Positions 58,746-64,000 of a stretch of 64,000 nucleotides of DNA are shown here, piece after piece. The position numbers were made by a program, and so were the translations under genes. This DNA comes from Lineus longissimus (lineage: Eukaryota > Nemertea > Pilidiophora > Heteronemertea > Lineidae), in contig NC_088318.1 in the NCBI RefSeq assembly GCF_910592395.1, positions 3,596,001 through 3,660,000 of the forward strand, read 5' to 3'. Each line of letters starts with the position of its first letter. The stretch's first letter is position 1. A model generated the notes under the pieces. That model made no database searches. It worked only from the letters and a program-made list of their open reading frames with translations, and was not told the DNA's origin.

Positions 58746-61700
58746 CTTATTTTTCGGTTTACTTCTTTAAAACGAAAATATCCACCAGTAGCTTGATTTT
58801 AGTTCAAGAACGTCCAACCAATACAATTGTCACAATACTGGAAGGTCAGGTAAGGCAGTATATGACATTTGTGAGTTCAGTCACGTGTATCTGGAATGTC
58901 CAGGAAAGACGAAATGATACATGACCACAACTCAGAAATTGACTTGCAAATTGATTTGCGTGCTGATCGAACATCGATTAATTGTACTTCTCCCATTATG
59001 ATTAGCAACTTGATCAGTGGTCAGCACCCTATGACACCGCCGTTCCTTAAAAATTTGAAATCTTTAATTGAATTTGAAAATTTCCAATTTTGTTAATACG
59101 TACTGGATATACATGTACATTTCAACATTACCGTTGTGTAGACTGATATACAAACGCTATATACTAACATAATTACAAGTTTCCGTCAGGTAATTATCAT
59201 GCATTATAACTGCACTACGGCATTATGTATGACTGTATTTCTATTTTCCTGAGCCAACAGTATAGGAAGAGCGGACGGAGGGCCTACATCTTTAGAGACT
59301 ATCATGTGGTCCATCGCCGATATCTCCGAAACGGCAGGTAATATTGAAAGATGGCGGCTTAATGGTGTGTGTTCAGCTTACCCACAAGCTGCCAAAGAGT
59401 CATCGCATATGTAAAAATGGTAGTGCGAATGACATGAGACCAGTTTATACATGAAATGAGTCAAATGTACGTCGTATACTCACCGGTATCCATTGTTAAG
59501 CGAAACTGCGACGTATTCCACCGATGAATTGAAGGCATCAAGACCTCTATTTGGGTTTTAGGTACACATCTACCACAGAAGTATATAACTTTGCAAGTCT
59601 ATGCTAAACAAACATCTTATGGCCAAGTGATAAACTGATGAAAAAATGCGCATAGTCACTTTATGGCGTATCGTGTATCATATAATGTTGCGAATCATTA
59701 TCGCTATACACCTGACTCGACCTCGTTGTCACCTGAGGAAGTTATGTCATAGCACTGACTTCTCCATGCCGATCTGCTGGCGTTTTGCGTATTATCCATC
59801 CAGCACTGATGTTCGCCGCCGGTAAGCCGGCACGGGACTTTTCTACAATGATATCGCCACTGTCGCGGTCGCACCAGAGTGAGAAATTAATCCATGAAAT
59901 CGAAACTCAACTTGTAGTGTAGTGTTTTGAAATACACTATATAGATTTCTCCTTTAAGTTGAGATTATACGGTTTCGACGCAATTTAGCCGGTTGACATG
60001 GTTGATGGACGCGCCTCAACCGGATGAATACCGTCAACAAAGTATAATGCGGCACGGTTATACCTCTGGTGCAACTATAGCGTATGTCTGCATTGATAGG
60101 TAGCTGTTTTCCACTCAGCAGGGGTTGTACCATGTTATATCACCTTACCCTACGTTGTTCAAGGAGGTGTTTCAAGTTACGATCAGTATCGCTGATGATT
60201 TAATTGTGGCAGTAACCATCGTATCCAATTTAGCTTTTCCTTAACTGGATAATGTCACCGGCGGATATCGAGGTGATGGTCAGTTTAAAGAATTAGCCCA
60301 ATCAGCGTTATTACGTGAAGATGATGCAAGCCAATTTATCTACTACATGTAGTAGTATTATATATGGAAGTGACTATTTGGCAAGCCCGGCTTACCAAAC
60401 AGCGCCTTTTTTCTGCCCTCGATGGAGAGCCGAACTCATGCATATTCAACTATCCAAGAGCTCATTATCATTCGTGGCAACACGGTCAGCAACACCGGAG
60501 TTACAGTGAAACGCATTTAGAAATGCACACTAATGCATTTGACTTTTTTTTGTAAATCCATACAGTCATGTACATGTACATGCTTCTTCATGGATTATTG
60601 ACCAAAACCCGAGTTTAGTAACAGAAATTGAATCGAGAGCGGGAAGTCGGCCATTGTTAAATATGCGCAACTAAATTCGAATATGACGTCACTGCTCTCT
60701 GATTGGCCAACATGTTGTAACCTCTCCGGCTCGCCAAAGAGGGTAGTATTTTTGCCCTAGTGCTGTTTGGCATGCGGCTCGCCAAGCAGGGCAAAAAAAT
60801 ATGACTGTTCGGCGAGCCGCTTGTCAAATAGACCCGGCCATTATATATACTTTAGCACGTCACGAACTGGAAATAGGTTCTCCCAATTCTGTGTTTGGAC
60901 AATCCAGACTAAATACGGCGATTCGCCGCATCTTATTTAGATAAAATGTCTTTGGGTCCATAACTCTATCCACTTCAGTGAATATAGAGAAATGGTTAAC
61001 CCCCATATAAAAAATTAACGGGTGGTTCAATCACATGAAATACCTCTTCGGGGTGCTTAATGTGTAGTTTGAAAGACACTTGAAGGTTTCTCAAACGCTC
61101 AAAGACCTTTATTTTTAAGAGTGTAAGAGGGTGAAGTGAATTTGATCAGCCGCTTCCGTCAAACGAACATCAATCACCATGATATACTACACCAAAAAAC
61201 ATCCAACACCGTGCTTCTCGAATCATGTTCCAGAACCTTGTGTCGAAGGCAAACTCCACCATGCACCTTGCAACTATAATCACTTCGGCATCACCAAATG
61301 CTATCGCGCTAGTAAGCCTTTTAAAGGCACACTGTTCATACATCCAACGTCAATATACAGGCCAACACAAGGTGAGCAAGCCTCACAGCAATATCCAATA
61401 GCATACTGAAAGTGTACAGCTTGAATCCGTGAATCAATGTGCTATAAAAGTAGAATGAAAACTCATCCACAATGCCATGCAACCTTTCGCTTCACCATCA
61501 CCGAAAGTATTGCTCTAGATAACGAGCCGTCTCATATCGCATTGTGTGGAAGTAATATTATTGACAACTGGTTGGATGCCCAGAGTGTTGATTAACTCGA
61601 GTATTACATGTGCAGCCACACCCTCCGAGATTACCTGGGATCCGGGCTAGTAATACTAGCAATAGCGAGGTTCCGCAAATCTTACAAATTACGAGTTACG

Positions 61701-64000
61701 AATTGCTATTCATCAGAGAAAGCGACGACGCTTTTTAATTATTTCTTGCTGATCAACGTACGAAGGGTCACGCGAAAAGTTAAATTAATTTTCTTTTTAA
61801 GTGTCCCATAGGCCTAGATGATGTTGGGAAGACGAATCCATTGATTAACACTGATGCTACTTTCACTATATTGTGCAATTATCACGCTGGGTAAAGAACG
61901 AGTAACACACAATATAAATTTTATAATTATGATTTATTCGACTTTCCACACTGAAAATTTATTTGCAGCGATATATCGGTATGAAGTGATGTAACATACC
62001 TGCAAGGAATTGACAAGAGACCAAGATTAAACAAGAACTTAAAGAAACATGCAAGGCCACGTAAACTATATCGTACGGTATACTGCACATACTGACAAGC
62101 ACGTTTCTTAGTGGCCATCCTGCGAACACTTTTCAGAAATAACATGGCAACCTTTCGACAAAAATTGTTTTTTGTTTTTTGTTGCAAGTTTACCATGTCG
62201 AAATCTGTGGAGGCGGATCATTAGACTTCTTCTATCGGTACTTAGAAGGCAGAGACTGATAAATGACTGCGTTGTCACGGAATCCTGGTAAGCTCTCGAC
62301 GGCTATTAATAATGCCTATGCTCAGCCTCAAAACTAACATCGTGGACTTCTACACAAGTATAGCGAAGTCAGTGCTAGCATTAAACCTTGCGAGTCGAAA
62401 AGGAAACGATAAAACCCTAAATATGACAACACTCATTTTATAAGTCGAAGTGTGCAAAATACGTCTTTAAAGAAACACACAATGAAACGTACAGTATATT
62501 GGAATGTACAAATACAACCACCATAAATACGAAGATATAAAATGCAACAAAATCCTTTCACACAGCTTCATTTTATGTACATTGTTCCACATTCAGCAAG
62601 ATGCCATCTACATGTATGGTACAGTTCATTTTTCATGTCAGAGGAGACCCGACTGAACGGTCCATCAGAACCATTCGGACTGAAACGACACCGCCATTTG
62701 AATATGCACGAGGCTGGAGGGAACCAGCTTTCAGCTAGGGGAAGCATCTTTTTTAGCTGTGGGTATTTCGTTCAGACCTATTTGAAAAGGTACTCCTGGG
62801 ATATGTCGTGAAAACGATCTGAAGAGTTTAGTGAGTTTCATTTTTGTGCGGTGATGACCTACATTTGTATGTATCTTACTTTCTGTTTCTGAATAGCCCA
62901 GACCAAGTGGAAAACACACCAAAAGCTCAAGCCCTTGCTCAAGCCCCAACTTGGACCTATAGTGCGAGGAGCGCGATGTGGTCTTATATAAAACGCATCA
63001 AGAAGCAAAATGAATGAGTCGATCGCTTCGACTGCCAACCAACTCAGGAGTGATAAAGTGCCAAACACGATAAATGTAAGAGGAACGCTAAGTCAATTCG
63101 GCTCCATTCCCGTTCTCCTTTGCCAAACGGGAACTGTAGAATGCAAAAGACGTCAATCCGGACACCTTTAAAACCCGTCATTGTCGGCCTCAGCACAAGG
63201 CTGTGCCCTGACCAAAAGGGCATTTACTGTATTACACACCGCAGTACATCGCAGCGTTTTCGCCTCACCATTGAGTGCAATGTACTGCACTGCAATGTAC
63301 TGCACTGTGTAATGCTTTGACTCCGTGGTTAGAGCCTACTCAAACACACACTTTGGCAGTTTTCGAGCACAAAGCATAAAAGAGATGGTTTTTTGGGAGC
63401 ATTTTAAATTCGGTGACGACTCAACACTAGCTTTTTTGGACGTTGGTTTTTGAATTTTGGCGATATTCAAAGAAATAAGTGCCCTTTTGGCCACGTTAAG
63501 CGCTGGTGTTGAGAGGAGTAGCGAATAGAACCAGCTCATGTGTGTATTCACTGATTTTTTACCAACTCTTTTTTCCCTGGCATCCTGTTGGGCATGAAAT
63601 ATACGTGAAAACTTTTAAAATGCATTGGTAAGCAATCATAATAAAGCTTTCACAATTTTGTCGAATTTCCCGTTGACATTCAACCAATCGCCGGCTAAAA
63701 GCTCTTGGTGAAAAAAGAGACGTTACAACTAATGCCACCATGGTAAATTGTTTGCAGAAGTCATGACGGACAAAGATACCGGTTTACCTTTGAAAAATAC
63801 GTGCTTACCTCGACACAAGCAGACAAAAACGAGTACATTTTCAGGGTTTTGTTGCTTGCGGTGTTAAGAAAAACAGATATACCTTTTTTGTCGACCGTGG
63901 ATAGTTGAAGGGCGAGTGGTAACGCACGGTACTTATACATTTGACGGTTTAATACAATAACAAATAAGCATAATACGTGATCTTTGGCACCACTCAAAAA
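58746..64000. other. No gene identified (right end of window)
   Basis: I find no conserved coding exon on either strand over these 5 kb. Short open frames near 60315, 61179, 61608, 62542 and 63761 have no family signature and no matching splice partners. The only structured feature is the imperfect inverted-repeat element at 60376-60837. Confidence 0.5.
60376..60837 (+). repeat. Imperfect inverted-repeat element (MITE-like), about 460 bp
   Basis: The left end (TATTTGGCAAGCCCGGCTTA, CCAAACAGCGCCTTTTTTCTGCCCT) matches the reverse complement of the right end (TATTTGACAAGCGGCTCGCC, GAACAGTCATATTTTTTTGCCCT). A second internal pair (GGCTCGCCAA near 60730 and 60776) adds to the palindromic character. 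The interior is non-coding. Arms are diverged, so the element is old. Strand is arbitrary. Confidence 0.55.

Noticed and set aside
59482-59500. Tiny possible first exon (MDT then GTGAGT) upstream of the CA8 region
   Set aside because: A start codon followed by a donor occurs, but no phase-compatible acceptor joins it to the 58547-58745 exon.
1-64000. CRISPR arrays, bacterial operons or phage modules
   Set aside because: All solid genes are spliced animal genes; the tandem repeats have units without unique spacers.

Overview
This window comes from an intron-rich animal nuclear genome, most likely a marine invertebrate bilaterian (invertebrate deuterostome or slowly evolving lophotrochozoan). 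The grounds are split genes with GT-AG introns, full-length orthologues of conserved animal genes, retained minor-spliceosome introns, abundant dispersed repeats and frequent ACATGT/AGGCCT words. There are no operons and no bacterial features. I rebuilt genes by joining exons at splice sites and requiring that phases match; the reconstructions keep one open frame from ATG to stop unless stated.

Left part (1-13.5 kb). Two divergently arranged ADF-H (coactosin-like actin-binding) genes share intron positions and phases. The minus-strand copy runs off the left edge. The plus-strand copy (6246-9062) carries an N-terminal extension. Next is a short plus-strand gene (about 10.4-12.26 kb) that joins a chromodomain, a basic Arg/Ser-rich stretch and a single C-terminal membrane segment. 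This looks like a tail-anchored chromatin reader of the nuclear envelope and is the best candidate for something undescribed.

Centre (13.5-34 kb). MED10 (minus) and PFDN4 (plus) lie head to head 242 bp apart. VPS9D1 (14 exons, plus) follows PFDN4. PFDN4 contains a textbook AT-AC U12 intron and a GC-AG intron; VPS9D1 contains a GT-AG U12 intron. After a repeat-rich gap (degenerate minisatellite and a 1.3-kb element with 102-bp inverted arms) comes BPHL, a mitochondrial-type serine hydrolase (7 exons, plus).

Right part (34-64 kb). BPHL converges on a DEG/ENaC (ASIC-like) channel gene on the minus strand, with 246 bp between the stop codons. Its extracellular domain carries an unusual insertion of about 500 residues, mostly from one 1.3-kb exon. 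Also on the minus strand is a carbonic-anhydrase-related protein VIII gene (CA8). It has the acatalytic Arg substitution, a symmetric 39-nt cassette exon and possible upstream exons giving a longer N-terminus. Its introns hold a 287-bp tandem repeat, a Mutator-like non-autonomous transposon with a 9-bp target duplication, and a LINE fragment. From 58.8 kb to the right edge I see no convincing gene, only an imperfect inverted-repeat element.

The genes are functionally unrelated (actin binding, chromatin anchoring, transcription, chaperoning, Rab activation, hydrolysis, ion conduction, CA8 signalling). The MED10/PFDN4 divergent pair is the only clear case of likely shared regulation.
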